Assembly (NCBI RefSeq): GCF_947488135.1
Contig: NZ_CANKYW010000001.1
Span: 186,001-250,000, forward strand
Reading direction: 5' to 3'
DNA: 64,000 nt
Source: an uncultured Marivita sp.
GTDB taxonomy: Bacteria; Pseudomonadota; Alphaproteobacteria; Rhodobacterales; Rhodobacteraceae
In this document: piece by piece, positions 51,390 to 61,110 of the stretch
How the letters are laid out: every line of letters starts with the position of its first letter
Numbering within the stretch: position 1 is the stretch's first letter
Notes under the pieces: model-generated
Seen by the model: only the letters and a program-made list of their open reading frames with translations
Databases searched by the model: none
What the model was told of the DNA's origin: nothing
Program-made: the position numbers and the translations under genes

Positions 51390-51403
51390 TTGATCTGTAT
51401 CAA
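51390..51403. promoter_or_regulatory. perfect FNR box between fnrL and hemN
   Basis: TTGATCTGTATCAA, a perfect TTGAT-N4-ATCAA dyad. It lies 11 bases upstream of the fnrL ATG and overlaps the first in-frame ATG of hemN. If hemN is activated from -41.5, its transcript would begin near 51438, right at the ATG at 51439. Confidence 0.88.
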
Positions 51404-51438
51404 TGCTGCTCCCTCGCAACATACATAATGCTATGCAT

Positions 51439-52794
51439 ATGGTAGCGAGAACACAACTTTCCCGCTTGGGACTATTCGACGCGAAGGTGCCTCGATATAC
51501 GAGTTACCCCACGTCGCCGCATTTCAAAAATGACGTGAAACCGGTGGATTTCTCGGGTTGGATCGAAGCGATCCCCGAAAATGCCAACATATCTCTCTAT
51601 CTGCATGTGCCGTTTTGTCGCCGCCTGTGCTGGTTCTGTGCCTGCCGTACGCAAGGAACCGCGAGCGCTGAGCCAGTTACCGCCTATGTCGAAACGCTCA
51701 AGGACGAACTTTCGCTGCTCAAGCGGCATCTGCCGCGCGGCGTGCGGCTGTCGCGGCTGCACTGGGGGGGTGGAACGCCCACGCTGCTGACACCCGATCA
51801 CATGCGCGATCTGACGGCCACGGTCCGCGAAGTGGCGGATTTCGCCGAAGACTACGAATTTTCCGTCGAGATCGATCCGAACGAGATCGACGCGGCACGG
51901 CTTGATGTGCTGTTCGAAGGCGGGATGAACCGTGCTTCCATCGGTGTTCAGGACTTCGACCCCGGCATTCAAAAGACCATCGGCCGCGAACAAAGCTTCG
52001 AAACCACGAAACGCGCCGTCGATATGATCCGCGAGCGCAGCATTCAAAGCCTCAACGCCGATATTCTCTATGGCCTGCCGGACCAGACACGCAGCAAGAT
52101 CGTTGATTCGGTGCAGAAACTTCTGTCGCTTTCACCGGACCGTGTTGCGCTTTATGGCTACGCCCACGTCCCGTGGATGGCAAAGCGCCAACAGATGATT
52201 CCGTCCGACGCGCTGCCGCGACCGGATGAACGGCTCGATCTGTTCGAGACCGCGCGCAAGCTGTTCGTGTGGGACAATTACGACGAGATCGGCATCGACC
52301 ACTTCGCGACCAAATCCGATGGCCTGTCGGTCGCTGCGCGCAACGGGACGCTGCGCCGCAATTTTCAGGGCTACACCGACGATACATCCGATGTGCTTGT
52401 CGGCCTCGGCGCCTCCTCGATATCGCGTTTCCCGCAGGGCTACGCGCAGAACGCCCCCGGGACATCGGCCTATACCAAGGCGATCCGCGCGCACGAGTTC
52501 TCGACGGTGCGGGGCCACAGCTTCACCGCGCAAGACAAGCTGCGCGCGCGCATGATCGAAATGCTTATGTGCGATTTCCGCGTCGATGTGGCCGAGCTTG
52601 TGGCCGGTTACGATACTACAGAAACCGAGATGCGGGACCTGCTCAAGCGGACGAACGATGCGTTCGAGAACATTCTGGTTTTGGATGACCGGGGTCTTTT
52701 CGTACCGCGTGAGGCCCGCCCGCTGACCCGCATCATCGCGCGCAGCTTTGATACCTACGAGCTGTCCTCAGCCGGGCACAGTTCAGCGATCTAG
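51439..52794 (+). CDS. hemN: oxygen-independent coproporphyrinogen III oxidase
   Basis: 451 residues, radical-SAM enzyme of the anaerobic haem route. The cluster motif is YLHVPFCRRLCWFCACRT (CxxxCxxC), with GGGTPTLL, SVEIDPNEID and NADILYGLPDQT further on. The chosen ATG (51439) gives the N-terminus RTQLSRLGLFDAKVPRYTSYPT usual for the family. ATGs at 51403 and 51433 are in frame but none of the three has an SD; the first lies inside the FNR box. The protein may be translated from a leaderless or near-leaderless message. Its stop is shared as CTAG (52791-52794) with the convergent ABC ATPase gene. Confidence 0.92.
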   Translation: MVARTQLSRLGLFDAKVPRYTSYPTSPHFKNDVKPVDFSGWIEAIPENANISLYLHVPFCRRLCWFCACRTQGTASAEPVTAYVETLKDELSLLKRHLPRGVRLSRLHWGGGTPTLLTPDHMRDLTATVREVADFAEDYEFSVEIDPNEIDAARLDVLFEGGMNRASIGVQDFDPGIQKTIGREQSFETTKRAVDMIRERSIQSLNADILYGLPDQTRSKIVDSVQKLLSLSPDRVALYGYAHVPWMAKRQQMIPSDALPRPDERLDLFETARKLFVWDNYDEIGIDHFATKSDGLSVAARNGTLRRNFQGYTDDTSDVLVGLGASSISRFPQGYAQNAPGTSAYTKAIRAHEFSTVRGHSFTAQDKLRARMIEMLMCDFRVDVAELVAGYDTTETEMRDLLKRTNDAFENILVLDDRGLFVPREARPLTRIIARSFDTYELSSAGHSSAI

Positions 52795-54383
52795 CTCGCC
52801 AGATCAAAGGCCGCGGCCATCAGCGTCTTGGTGTATTCCGTCTGCGGGTTCGTGAACACGTCCTGCGCCGATCCGTATTCCACAACGTCACCCGCCTTCA
52901 TCACGATCACCTTGTGAGACATCGCCCGCACCACCTTCAGGTCATGGCTGATGAACAGATACGCCAGGTCGTATTTCTGTTGCAGATCGCGCAAGAGGTT
53001 CACGATCTGCACCTGCACGGTCATATCAAGCGCCGATGTCGGCTCGTCCAGCACCACCAGCTTGGGGCGCAGCACCATTGCGCGGGCAATCGCAATGCGC
53101 TGCCTCTGGCCGCCGGAAAACTCGTGTGGATACCGGTGCATCGTTGCGGGGTCGAGCCCGACCTCTGTCATCACCTCGGTGACCAGATCCCGCTCTGTCC
53201 GGCCATCGGGCGATCCGTGTACGCCAAGACCCTCCGCGATGATCTGCTCGCAGGTCATGCGTGGGCTCAGGGATCCGTAGGGGTCCTGGAACACAATCTG
53301 CATCTCGCTCCGCAGCTTCCGCAGCCGCTTGGTCGACCAGTCGCGCACGTTCTGACCGCGATAGGTGATCCCGCCCTCGGACTGGATCAGCCGCATGATC
53401 GCCAGCGCCAGCGTCGTCTTGCCCGACCCGGATTCGCCCACAATCCCCACGGTTTCACCCGCCCGCACCGCGATCGACGCGTCATTCACCGCCTTCACAT
53501 AGCCGACGGTCCGCTTGAGAAAGCCTTTCTGAATCGGGAACCAGATCTTGACGTTGTCGGTCCGCGCAATCTCTTCCGCGTCGGCCTTGACCGGGTCAGG
53601 CGATCCGGTCGACTCCGCGCTCAGCAGCATCTGCGTGTAGGGGTGTTGCGGGTTGGCGAAGATCTCGTGCGTCGGGCCGGTTTCCACGATCTGCCCATCC
53701 TTCATCACGCAAACCCGGTCGGCGATCTTGCGCACGATGGCAAGGTCATGGGTTATGAACAGCAGGCTCATGTCCTCGGCCTCTTTCAGATCGGCCAGGA
53801 GTTGCAGGATCTGCGCCTGGATCGTCACGTCGAGCGCCGTTGTCGGCTCGTCCGCGATCAGCAGTTCCGGCCCGTTCGCCAGCGCCATCGCGATCATCAC
53901 GCGCTGTCTCTGGCCGCCCGACAATTGGTGCGGATAGGCACCAAGCCGACTTTCGGGATCGCGGATCCCCACCTTGTTCAAGAGCTCGATAATCCGCGTC
54001 CGCGCCGCGGCACCGGTGAGGCCCTGATGCAGGGCCATGGATTCCTCCAACTGCTTTTCCAGCGTGTGCAGCGGATTGAGCGAGGTCATTGGTTCCTGGA
54101 AGATGAAGCTGATGTCGTTGCCCCGGATACGCCGAAGCTGCGCATCATCCGCGCCGACCATCTCTTCGCCATTGTAGAGGACCGATCCGTCCACCCGCGC
54201 GGAATCGCCCAAGAGCGACACGGTGGACAATGCCGTGACCGATTTGCCCGAACCGGATTCCCCAACCAGTGCGACAGTCTCACCCCGTTCGATGTGGAAC
54301 GACACGCCGCGAACCGCTGGCACGGTCTGCCCGTCCTGCCTGAACCCAACGGTCAGGTTCTTCACCTCGAGGATGTGGCTCAT
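52791..54383 (-). CDS. yejF: peptide ABC transporter ATP-binding protein, YejF-type (two ATPase domains)
   Basis: 530 residues with two nucleotide-binding domains: Walker [13 protein letters not shown] and [12 protein letters not shown], signatures [15 protein letters not shown] and [15 protein letters not shown], and Walker [13 protein letters not shown] and [12 protein letters not shown]. The C-terminal part of each has the oligopeptide-transporter type extension ([32 protein letters not shown]). It powers a YejABEF-type importer. The start overlaps yejE by 4 bases. Confidence 0.94.
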   Translation of the reverse strand: MSHILEVKNLTVGFRQDGQTVPAVRGVSFHIERGETVALVGESGSGKSVTALSTVSLLGDSARVDGSVLYNGEEMVGADDAQLRRIRGNDISFIFQEPMTSLNPLHTLEKQLEESMALHQGLTGAAARTRIIELLNKVGIRDPESRLGAYPHQLSGGQRQRVMIAMALANGPELLIADEPTTALDVTIQAQILQLLADLKEAEDMSLLFITHDLAIVRKIADRVCVMKDGQIVETGPTHEIFANPQHPYTQMLLSAESTGSPDPVKADAEEIARTDNVKIWFPIQKGFLKRTVGYVKAVNDASIAVRAGETVGIVGESGSGKTTLALAIMRLIQSEGGITYRGQNVRDWSTKRLRKLRSEMQIVFQDPYGSLSPRMTCEQIIAEGLGVHGSPDGRTERDLVTEVMTEVGLDPATMHRYPHEFSGGQRQRIAIARAMVLRPKLVVLDEPTSALDMTVQVQIVNLLRDLQQKYDLAYLFISHDLKVVRAMSHKVIVMKAGDVVEYGSAQDVFTNPQTEYTKTLMAAAFDLAS

Positions 54384-55570
54384 GTAAACGTCTTTCTCGG
54401 ATCAAACGCGTCGCGGACGCCTTCAAAGATGAACACCAGCAGCGACAGCATCAGCGCGAACACGAAGAACGCGGTGAAGCCCAGCCACGGCGCCTGAAGG
54501 TTCTGTTTCGCCTGAAGCGTCAACTCCCCCAGCGACGGGGCCGAGGACGGTAAGCCGAACCCGAGGAAATCCAGCCCCGCCAGCGTGCTGATCGTGCCGG
54601 TCACGATGAAGGGCAGCATGGTGAGCGTCGCCACCATCGCGTTGGGCAACATGTGCCGGAACATGATCGTCGCGTTCGACACGCCCAATGCCTTGGCCGC
54701 CCGCACGTATTCGAGGTTCCGTGCCCGCAGGAATTCGGCGCGTACCACACCCACCAGCGCGGTCCAGCCGAACAGCACTGTGAGAAACACAAGAAGCCAG
54801 AAACTTCGCCCCAAGATCGCGAACAAAATGATGATGATGTAAAGCGACGGGGTCGATGACCAGATCTCGATGACCCGCTGGAAGATCAGGTCCAACCAAC
54901 CGCCGAAATAGCCCTGCAAGGCGCCGGCCACGATGCCGACAACGCTGGCCAGAACGGTGACGATCAACGTAAACAGGATCGACAATCGGAACCCGTAGAT
55001 CACCCGCGCCATCACATCGCGCTTGGTGTCGTCCGTGCCCAGCCAGTTCTGTTCGTTGGGCGGCAGGGGGGCCGCACCGGGCCGGTCCACCGGCGTCTGG
55101 TAGTCGTAGGGGATCGGCGGCCAAAGCGCCCAGCCCCTGTAGAAATCGCCCTCCAGAACCATGCCCGCATCGACCTGTTCAACCAGGCCCTCGGGATCGT
55201 CGAAACACTCCTCCAGACCGCCCGTACGGATCAGGCACTGCACCTCGGGATCGCGATAGGCGGCCTCGGTTCGGAAGTCGCCGCCAAATTCGGTTTCGGC
55301 GTAAAAGTTGAAGATCGGCGTGTAATACTCACCGCGATACTGCACGAGGATCGGTTTGTCGTTGGCGATGAACTCGGCCAGCAACGACAACCCGAACAGC
55401 ACGCAGAAGATCCAAAGCGACCAGAACGCGCGGCGATTGCGTTTGAAGTTGTTCCAACGCCGTTGGTTCAAGGGCGAAAGCGTGAACCGTTTTCGCACCG
55501 GCGCGACTGGCACCGCCGGGCTGGGTTCGGTCACGATATCGCGGTCGTTCGGTTCTGGATTGGCCGCCAT
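54380..55570 (-). CDS. yejE: peptide ABC transporter permease, YejE-type
   Basis: 396 residues. An N-terminal cytoplasmic tail and one helix precede a large periplasmic loop (to ~residue 160, with NEQNWLGTDDTKRDVMARVIYGFRLSI), then the permease domain with the EAA loop ARNLEYVRAAKALGVSNATIMFRHMLPNA around residue 285-315. TDDTKRDVMARVIYG is the DppC/OppC-type mark. The stop overlaps yejF; yejB ends 3 bases upstream of the start. Confidence 0.93.
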   Translation of the reverse strand: MAANPEPNDRDIVTEPSPAVPVAPVRKRFTLSPLNQRRWNNFKRNRRAFWSLWIFCVLFGLSLLAEFIANDKPILVQYRGEYYTPIFNFYAETEFGGDFRTEAAYRDPEVQCLIRTGGLEECFDDPEGLVEQVDAGMVLEGDFYRGWALWPPIPYDYQTPVDRPGAAPLPPNEQNWLGTDDTKRDVMARVIYGFRLSILFTLIVTVLASVVGIVAGALQGYFGGWLDLIFQRVIEIWSSTPSLYIIIILFAILGRSFWLLVFLTVLFGWTALVGVVRAEFLRARNLEYVRAAKALGVSNATIMFRHMLPNAMVATLTMLPFIVTGTISTLAGLDFLGFGLPSSAPSLGELTLQAKQNLQAPWLGFTAFFVFALMLSLLVFIFEGVRDAFDPRKTFT

Positions 55571-55573
55571 GCG

Positions 55574-56731
55574 TCAGCCCTCCCGCCGCTCGAAATCGAT
55601 GCGCGGATCGACCAGAACGTACATCAGGTCAGACAGAATCCCCACGAGCAGCCCGATAAGCCCGAACACGAACAGCGTTCCGAAGATCACCGGGTAATCC
55701 CGCGCCACCGCAGCCTCGAAGCCGAGCCGCCCCAGACCATCCAGCGAAAAGATCGTTTCGATGATGAGAGAGCCGGAAAAGAACACGCCGATGAACACGG
55801 CAGGAAAGCCTGCGATGACGATCAGCATCGCGTTGCGGAAGACATGACCGTACAGCACCTGCCGTTCCGAAAGACCCTTGGCCCGCGCGGTGATCACGTA
55901 CTGTTTCTTGATCTCGTCCAGAAAGCTGTTTTTCGTCAGCAGTGTTAGCGTCGCAAAGGCCGAAATTGTCGAGGCGATCACCGGCAGTGCGATGTGCCAG
56001 AAATAGTCGGCCACCTTGCCCAGAAGGGAAAGGTCCTCGAAATTATCCGATGTCAGCCCGCGCAACGGGAATATCTGAAAATACGACCCGCCGGCGAACA
56101 ACACCAGCAACAGGATCGCGAACAGGAACCCCGGGATCGCATAGGCCACGATGATCGCCGCCGAGGTGTAGGTATCGAACGGCGTGCCGTCCTTGACCGC
56201 CTTTCGGATGCCTAGCGGGATCGACACGATATAGGCGATGATGGTGGACCAAAGGCCCAGCGAAATGGACACCGGCATCTTTTCCAGCACCAGCTCCATC
56301 ACCCCGATCGACCTGAAATAGCTTTCCCCGAAATCGAGCCGCAGGTAGTTCCACATCATGATGCCGAACCGTTCGATCGCGCCGATTTCTTCCTTGGTGC
56401 AGGCCGGATCGTCGAGATCGGGCTCTCCGACATAGCCGTCCTCACAGACGATCCGCGCGAAGCCGAACTCGATCTCCAGCGTCTCGATGAATTCCTTGGG
56501 CAGGCCGCGCGCGCCGATATAGTCGCTGTCCGATCCGAACGTCTCTTCCGCGTTCTGCCCGCCGCCATCGCCCGAGAACCCGGCAAATACGTCACCTTCG
56601 CCCTGAAAACGGGCAAGGGTTTGTTCGATCGGGCCGCCGGGCACGAACTGAGTCAGGGCGAAGTTGATGATCATGATTCCGAACAGTGTCGGAATGATCA
56701 GCAACAGGCGTCGAAGAATATAGGCTCCCAA
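55574..56731 (-). CDS. yejB: peptide ABC transporter permease, YejB-type
   Basis: 385 residues: the first helix [31 protein letters not shown] is typical of DppB/OppB permeases. A long periplasmic loop follows (residues ~40-145) including [18 protein letters not shown], then five helices with the EAA loop [29 protein letters not shown]. It pairs with yejE. It is slightly longer than E. coli YejB because of the loop. Confidence 0.93.
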   Translation of the reverse strand: MGAYILRRLLLIIPTLFGIMIINFALTQFVPGGPIEQTLARFQGEGDVFAGFSGDGGGQNAEETFGSDSDYIGARGLPKEFIETLEIEFGFARIVCEDGYVGEPDLDDPACTKEEIGAIERFGIMMWNYLRLDFGESYFRSIGVMELVLEKMPVSISLGLWSTIIAYIVSIPLGIRKAVKDGTPFDTYTSAAIIVAYAIPGFLFAILLLVLFAGGSYFQIFPLRGLTSDNFEDLSLLGKVADYFWHIALPVIASTISAFATLTLLTKNSFLDEIKKQYVITARAKGLSERQVLYGHVFRNAMLIVIAGFPAVFIGVFFSGSLIIETIFSLDGLGRLGFEAAVARDYPVIFGTLFVFGLIGLLVGILSDLMYVLVDPRIDFERREG

Positions 56732-56738
56732 GGGTCAA

Positions 56739-58688
56739 TTACCTCAGCGCGCCAGCGGCCCTCAGGGCCTCGTACTTCTCTTCGTTGAACCACCAGAAAT
56801 CCAGGATGCCCAGGCCGAGCGGCGGCAGGTTTTCAGGATGTTCGAACATATCGTAATAGGCGATCCAGTATTCGGGCACATAACCCGCATGGGCAATGAC
56901 CCGTTCATAGCGCAGCGCGCGGTCAAGGGCCGTCATCGCAACCAGTTCTTCCTCGCGCGATTCCGCATCCAAGGCCGCTTCGATGATTGCGTCGACCATC
57001 GGGCTGCGCAGCGCAGAGGGGTTCCACGACGACACTTCGGCGGTCTCGGATCCGAACAGTTGCTTCAACCCAGTGCCGATGGTGGCGAAAGTCTGAATCG
57101 ACGTCTGGATCATGTCGTAATCCTTGTCGAGGAACCGCTGTTGCCCTTGCGCAGAGTCCACAGCGTTCGCGTTCACCCGGATGCCCCAGTCGCGCAACGT
57201 GTTCACGTAGGTCTCGATCGTGGCCTGCCGCGTGTCGTCCCAGGTCGACAGGACAAGAAAATCAATCGTCATCTGCTCGCCGTTCTCGTTCACGAGACGG
57301 CCCTGATCGTCCACAGTCCAACCTTCATCGGCCAGAATGCGCAGCGCGGTCCGCTTGTTGCGGCGATCGACAGGAGAGTCCTTGTCCGAGGTATGCGCCA
57401 TGACGACCGGTTCGGTCAGCATCTCTTCCGGCACCACGTCACCCAGGGACTGCAAAAATGCCAGCTCTTCGCCCTCCGGCGCGCCCTTGGCTTCCCATTC
57501 CTGCCCCTCGGCAAAGGAGTTCCGCTGCGTCGTCAGATCGAATTCCAGCGATTCCCGCGTCCATTCGAAATTGAAGGCCAGTGACAGCGCGTGGCGCACA
57601 TTGCGGTTGTCGACCGGCGCACGCAGCGTGTTGAAGATCACGCCGGAATTGAGCGGTGCCGTCTGGTCGGGCAGCGCCTCCTTGACCACATGCCCGTCCT
57701 CGAGCGCCGGGAAATCATAGCCCGTCGCCCAGCGCTTGCTCGAACCTTCGGACCGGAAGGTGTATTCCCCGGCCTTGAACGCCTCGAACTCGGCGGTGGC
57801 ATCGGCGAAATACTCGATGCGGATGCGGTCGAAATTGTGCCGCCCGACATTCACCGGGTGATCCCAGCCCCAGTAATTCGGGTTCCGTTCGTAGACCACG
57901 TAGCGGTTGAATTCGTAATCCGCGACCTGGTAGGGACCCGTTCCCATCGGCGACAGCACCGACGGCTCGTCCAGCCGTTCGCCGGTTTCCTTGTACCACT
58001 CCTCGGAGAGCACGATCATCCCGCCCACCTGGCTGATCAGCGACCGGCGCGAGATGTCGTCGGCAAAGGTATAGCGCAGGGTCAGGTCGTCGATCACCTC
58101 CACGCCAGTGACCCGTTCGCTGACCGACCGCGAGAACGACCGGATGCCCTGTTCGATGAAGAGGTTGAAAGTGAACGCAGCATCCTGCGCCCGCATCGGC
58201 GCGCCATTGCGGAACACCACGTCGTCCCGCAGGTGAAACACACACCATTCCTTGGTCGTCGGATACTCGACCTCCCTTGCGAGCAGACAATACTGGTCGG
58301 TGAGCGAATCCGCAGGCACCGGCGTGCCGAACGTGTCACCGGCCAGCAGCGATTCACCGACGACGTCGGAGTTCGTCTGCGGATTTCCGCGCCAGGCCCA
58401 GCGGTTGAACCCATCGAACGTGCCGCGCGCGCTCAGCGTGATCTGACCGCCCTTGGGGGCATTGGGGTTCACGTAGTTGAAATGCTCGAAATCGGGCGGA
58501 TAGATCAGATCGCCGAAATAGGAGTAGCCGTGCGACCGGATGATGGTGTCCTCACCGCTGTGGCTCTCGGCAAAGGCCAAGCTGCCTGTGCCGCCTGCCG
58601 TCGCCGCGACGGCGCTGCCCCCGAGAAGCTTCAGGGTCTGCCGGCGATTGATGTCCGTGGTGTAGGGCCAGCCGCGTTTGTTGGGCAT
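56739..58688 (-). CDS. yejA: periplasmic solute-binding protein, YejA-type (Tat-exported)
   Basis: 649 residues. The N-terminus INRRQTLKLLGGSAVAATAGGTGSLAFAES carries a twin-arginine motif (NRRQTLK) and a signal cleavage region. The mature part is a cluster C binding protein (SBP_bac_5) with SYFGDLIYPPDFEHFNYVNPNAPKGGQI, the YejA mark, and WTVDDQGRLVNENGEQMTIDFLVLS. In E. coli YejABEF takes up microcin C and peptides. It is the first gene of yejABEF on the minus strand. Confidence 0.94.
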   Translation of the reverse strand: MPNKRGWPYTTDINRRQTLKLLGGSAVAATAGGTGSLAFAESHSGEDTIIRSHGYSYFGDLIYPPDFEHFNYVNPNAPKGGQITLSARGTFDGFNRWAWRGNPQTNSDVVGESLLAGDTFGTPVPADSLTDQYCLLAREVEYPTTKEWCVFHLRDDVVFRNGAPMRAQDAAFTFNLFIEQGIRSFSRSVSERVTGVEVIDDLTLRYTFADDISRRSLISQVGGMIVLSEEWYKETGERLDEPSVLSPMGTGPYQVADYEFNRYVVYERNPNYWGWDHPVNVGRHNFDRIRIEYFADATAEFEAFKAGEYTFRSEGSSKRWATGYDFPALEDGHVVKEALPDQTAPLNSGVIFNTLRAPVDNRNVRHALSLAFNFEWTRESLEFDLTTQRNSFAEGQEWEAKGAPEGEELAFLQSLGDVVPEEMLTEPVVMAHTSDKDSPVDRRNKRTALRILADEGWTVDDQGRLVNENGEQMTIDFLVLSTWDDTRQATIETYVNTLRDWGIRVNANAVDSAQGQQRFLDKDYDMIQTSIQTFATIGTGLKQLFGSETAEVSSWNPSALRSPMVDAIIEAALDAESREEELVAMTALDRALRYERVIAHAGYVPEYWIAYYDMFEHPENLPPLGLGILDFWWFNEEKYEALRAAGALR

Positions 58689-58823
58689 AGTAACTCTCCG
58701 TAGCTCATTCGGCGCGTCTTTGCACTATCATGTAAGCTAAAGAACCAATCTGCCCACATTCAAGGCGAGAATGCGTGAGCGGGGCGCAAATGCCGAGGGA
58801 AAAACGCGATTGTGAAAAAGAAA

Positions 58824-58851
58824 AACCGCCACCCGGGCGGGCAGCGGTTTC
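58824..58851. terminator. terminator of the cytochrome c gene (minus strand)
   Basis: On the reverse strand AAACCGCTGCCC folds with GGGTGGCGGTTT (12 pairs including two wobbles) followed by a T-rich run (TTCTTTTTC), 24 bases past the cytochrome stop. Confidence 0.8.
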
Positions 58852-58874
58852 GGAATGCGTCAAGGTTGTTCGGA

Positions 58875-59390
58875 TCAGTCGCCGATCGTGTCCAGATAGG
58901 CGATCAGGTTGGCCCGATCTTCGGCGTTGCTCAGGCCGGCGAAGCCCATCGTCGTGCCGGGGGCCCAGCCACGAGGGTTTTCGATGAACCCGTTGAGGTT
59001 TTCCGGGGTCCAGACATCGGCCACTTCCGACAGCGCGCCGGAGTAGTTGAAGCCGTCCGCGGCACCGACGTCACGGCCCACGATGTTGTAGAGGTACGGA
59101 CCCGCCGCGTTTTCGCCCGCTTCGAGCTTGTGGCAGGCGCGGCACTTGCCGAACTGGCGCTCACCGGCACCCACATCGGCCGAGGCCAGCAGCGTCTCGA
59201 AGTCGACTTCTTCTTCGACTTCCGCAGTCTCTTCGCCTTCACCGGTGTCGATTACGTAAACCGCAACCTCTTCACCGTGGGCCCCGCCCACGTGATAAAG
59301 CGTCTCTGCGGCCCATTTGCCCAGAAGAAAGACCAGCAGCGCGCCACAAAAGCTGCCGACGATCTTTGTAAAGGTCATTGTATCCAACAT
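58875..59390 (-). CDS. membrane-anchored cytochrome c (cy/CycM-like)
   Basis: 171 residues: an N-terminal signal-anchor (IVGSFCGALLVFLLGKWAAETLYHV), an acidic flexible linker rich in Glu (residues ~45-65, EGEETAEVEEEVDFETLL), and a class I cytochrome c domain with CRACHKLEAG (haem), GPYLYNIVGRD and MGFAGLSNAEDRANLIAYL with the axial Met. It resembles membrane-bound cytochrome cy/c552, which carries electrons from bc1 to terminal oxidases, including the cbb3 oxidase coded in this window. An ATG four codons downstream is the alternative start. Confidence 0.9.
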   Translation of the reverse strand: MLDTMTFTKIVGSFCGALLVFLLGKWAAETLYHVGGAHGEEVAVYVIDTGEGEETAEVEEEVDFETLLASADVGAGERQFGKCRACHKLEAGENAAGPYLYNIVGRDVGAADGFNYSGALSEVADVWTPENLNGFIENPRGWAPGTTMGFAGLSNAEDRANLIAYLDTIGD

Positions 59391-59515
59391 TGTGTGCGTA
59401 TCCGTCCGCTAGTGTTTCTTGCGTGTCGCGCGGGTATCTATTGCTTCCCCTTGGCCAAGGCAAGGTGTAGAAGCCGCGACCAAACGCCCGGTGGGCCACA
59501 AGGACCGGAATCCGC

Positions 59516-60349
59516 ATGACCAATGCCATCGCTTTTCAGGGGGAACTCGGCGCCTATTCCCACGAGGCCTGCCGCGACGCCCGCCCTGACATGGACGCGC
59601 TGCCCTGCCGCACGTTCGAGGACGTGATCGCCGCCGTGCAGACCGGCAAGGCCGATCTCGCCATGCTCCCGGTGGAAAACACGATCTACGGCCGCGTTGC
59701 CGACATTCACCGTTTGCTGCCGAAAAGCGGGCTCAAGATCGTGGACGAAGCGTTCGTGCGCGTACACATCAACCTGCTCGGTGTGCCCGGTGCGCGCCTC
59801 GAAGATGTGACCGAGGCCCATTCCCACCTCGTGCTCCTGCCGCAATGCGCCACCTTCCTCGCGCAGCACGGCATCCAGGGCAAGGTGAACGCCGACAACG
59901 CCCGCGCCGCCCGCGAGATTGCCGAACGCGGCGATCCACACGCCGCCGCGCTGGCCAGCGAACTGGCAGGCGAAATCTATGGCCTCGACGTGCTGGCCCG
60001 CCATATCGAGGACACCGACAGCAACACCACCCGCTTCCTGCTCATGGCCCGCGAAGGCGACCAGACCCGCCGGGGCGATCATGGCATGATGACCACCTTC
60101 GTCTTCCAGGTCCGCAACATCCCCGCAGCGCTTTACAAGGCGATGGGGGGCTTTGCGACCAACGGCGTGAACATGACCAAGCTGGAATCCTACATGGTCG
60201 ACGGCTCCTTCACCGCCACCCAATTCTACGCCGACATCGAAGGCCACCCCGACGACCCCGCCGTGGCACGGGCGCTCGAGGAACTGGATTACTTCACCGA
60301 CATGCTGAACATTTTGGGCACCTACCCACGGGATCCGAGGCGGGATTAG
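59516..60349 (+). CDS. pheA: prephenate dehydratase
   Basis: 277 residues without a chorismate mutase domain. IAFQGELGAYSHEACRDA opens the periplasmic-binding-like catalytic part, DLAMLPVENTIYGRVADIHRLL and DTDSNTTRFLLMAREG (TRF motif with catalytic Thr) follow, and an ACT domain for phenylalanine feedback closes it (ALYKAMGGFATNGVNMTKLESYMVDGSF). The Phe-binding ESRP signature reads ESYM here. It converts prephenate to phenylpyruvate. Monocistronic. Confidence 0.94.
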   Translation: MTNAIAFQGELGAYSHEACRDARPDMDALPCRTFEDVIAAVQTGKADLAMLPVENTIYGRVADIHRLLPKSGLKIVDEAFVRVHINLLGVPGARLEDVTEAHSHLVLLPQCATFLAQHGIQGKVNADNARAAREIAERGDPHAAALASELAGEIYGLDVLARHIEDTDSNTTRFLLMAREGDQTRRGDHGMMTTFVFQVRNIPAALYKAMGGFATNGVNMTKLESYMVDGSFTATQFYADIEGHPDDPAVARALEELDYFTDMLNILGTYPRDPRRD

Positions 60350-60477
60350 ACATCAACTGGGTGTCTGGCTTGCGGACGAAGCTGACGCCCAGGGACTGTT
60401 TGCAAATGGCCGCAATGAGAGTTTGACCATTTTGCTCGCAAGGCCTTAGCTTGCTGTGGCGCAACTGAAGGAATGCG

Positions 60478-61110
60478 ATGATGGCGATAGAAACGTATTT
60501 GATCTATCTGGCAGCGGTTGCGGTTTTCTTCGCAACACCGCCGGACACCAGTCAGCTTCTCATCATTTCGAACAGCGTCAGACATGGGCTAAAGCGGAGC
60601 GCCTACACTATTGCCGGAGACCTGACTGCCAACAGCTTGCAAATGACCGGTGCAGCTTTCGGTCTCGCTGCAATCATCGCGACGTCAGCGAGCGCGTTCA
60701 TTTGGATCAAATGGCTCGGGGTGGCCTATTTGGTGTGGATTGGCGTTCAGCTTCTTCTCTCAAAAGATCAAACAGATGACGTCGCCGCCGCTGAATCTGG
60801 CCAATCGTTTCGGTTGTTTCGTCAGGGCTTTGTGACGTCGATGGCAAACCCCTTTGCTGTCGTTTTTTTCGGGGCACTCTTTCCCCAGTTCATCGATCCG
60901 ACATTGCCTGTGTTACCCCAGCTTCTGATTTTAGGTGTTACTTACCTGATCGTAGACGGAGCAATTTTGCTGGTCTGGGGATGGCTTGGAGTCCGCGCGG
61001 CAACGGCACTAAGGCGTTTTTCCTTTGGCTTGGTGAACAAGATTTGCGGCATGCTTATGATCGGCGCAGCGGCGTTGCTGGCAAGCAAAGACTTTCAGCC
61101 TCAGCGTTAG
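60478..61110 (+). CDS. LysE/RhtB-family amino acid exporter
   Basis: 210 residues, six membrane helices. It opens with TYLIYLAAVAVFFATPPDTSQLLIISNSVRHGLKRSAYTIAGDLTANSLQM (outlined). The usual family motif is PGPxxxxxxxxxxxxGxxxGxxxxxG; here P-P-D replaces PGP. FVTSMANPFAVVFFGALFPQFI is the second LysE mark. Two starts (60478, 60481) are adjacent. Its base composition is more AT-rich than pheA and ogt on either side, which suggests later acquisition. The substrate is unknown. Confidence 0.88.
   Translation: MMAIETYLIYLAAVAVFFATPPDTSQLLIISNSVRHGLKRSAYTIAGDLTANSLQMTGAAFGLAAIIATSASAFIWIKWLGVAYLVWIGVQLLLSKDQTDDVAAAESGQSFRLFRQGFVTSMANPFAVVFFGALFPQFIDPTLPVLPQLLILGVTYLIVDGAILLVWGWLGVRAATALRRFSFGLVNKICGMLMIGAAALLASKDFQPQR

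Noticed and set aside
52914-54497. 527-codon open frame on the plus strand
   Set aside because: It is the antisense of the yejF gene, whose two ATPase domains are complete on the minus strand; the plus-strand product has no domain and is His/Arg-rich, typical of a shadow frame in GC-rich DNA.
57591-58703. 370-codon open frame on the plus strand
   Set aside because: Antisense of yejA, which has a Tat signal and full binding-protein sequence.
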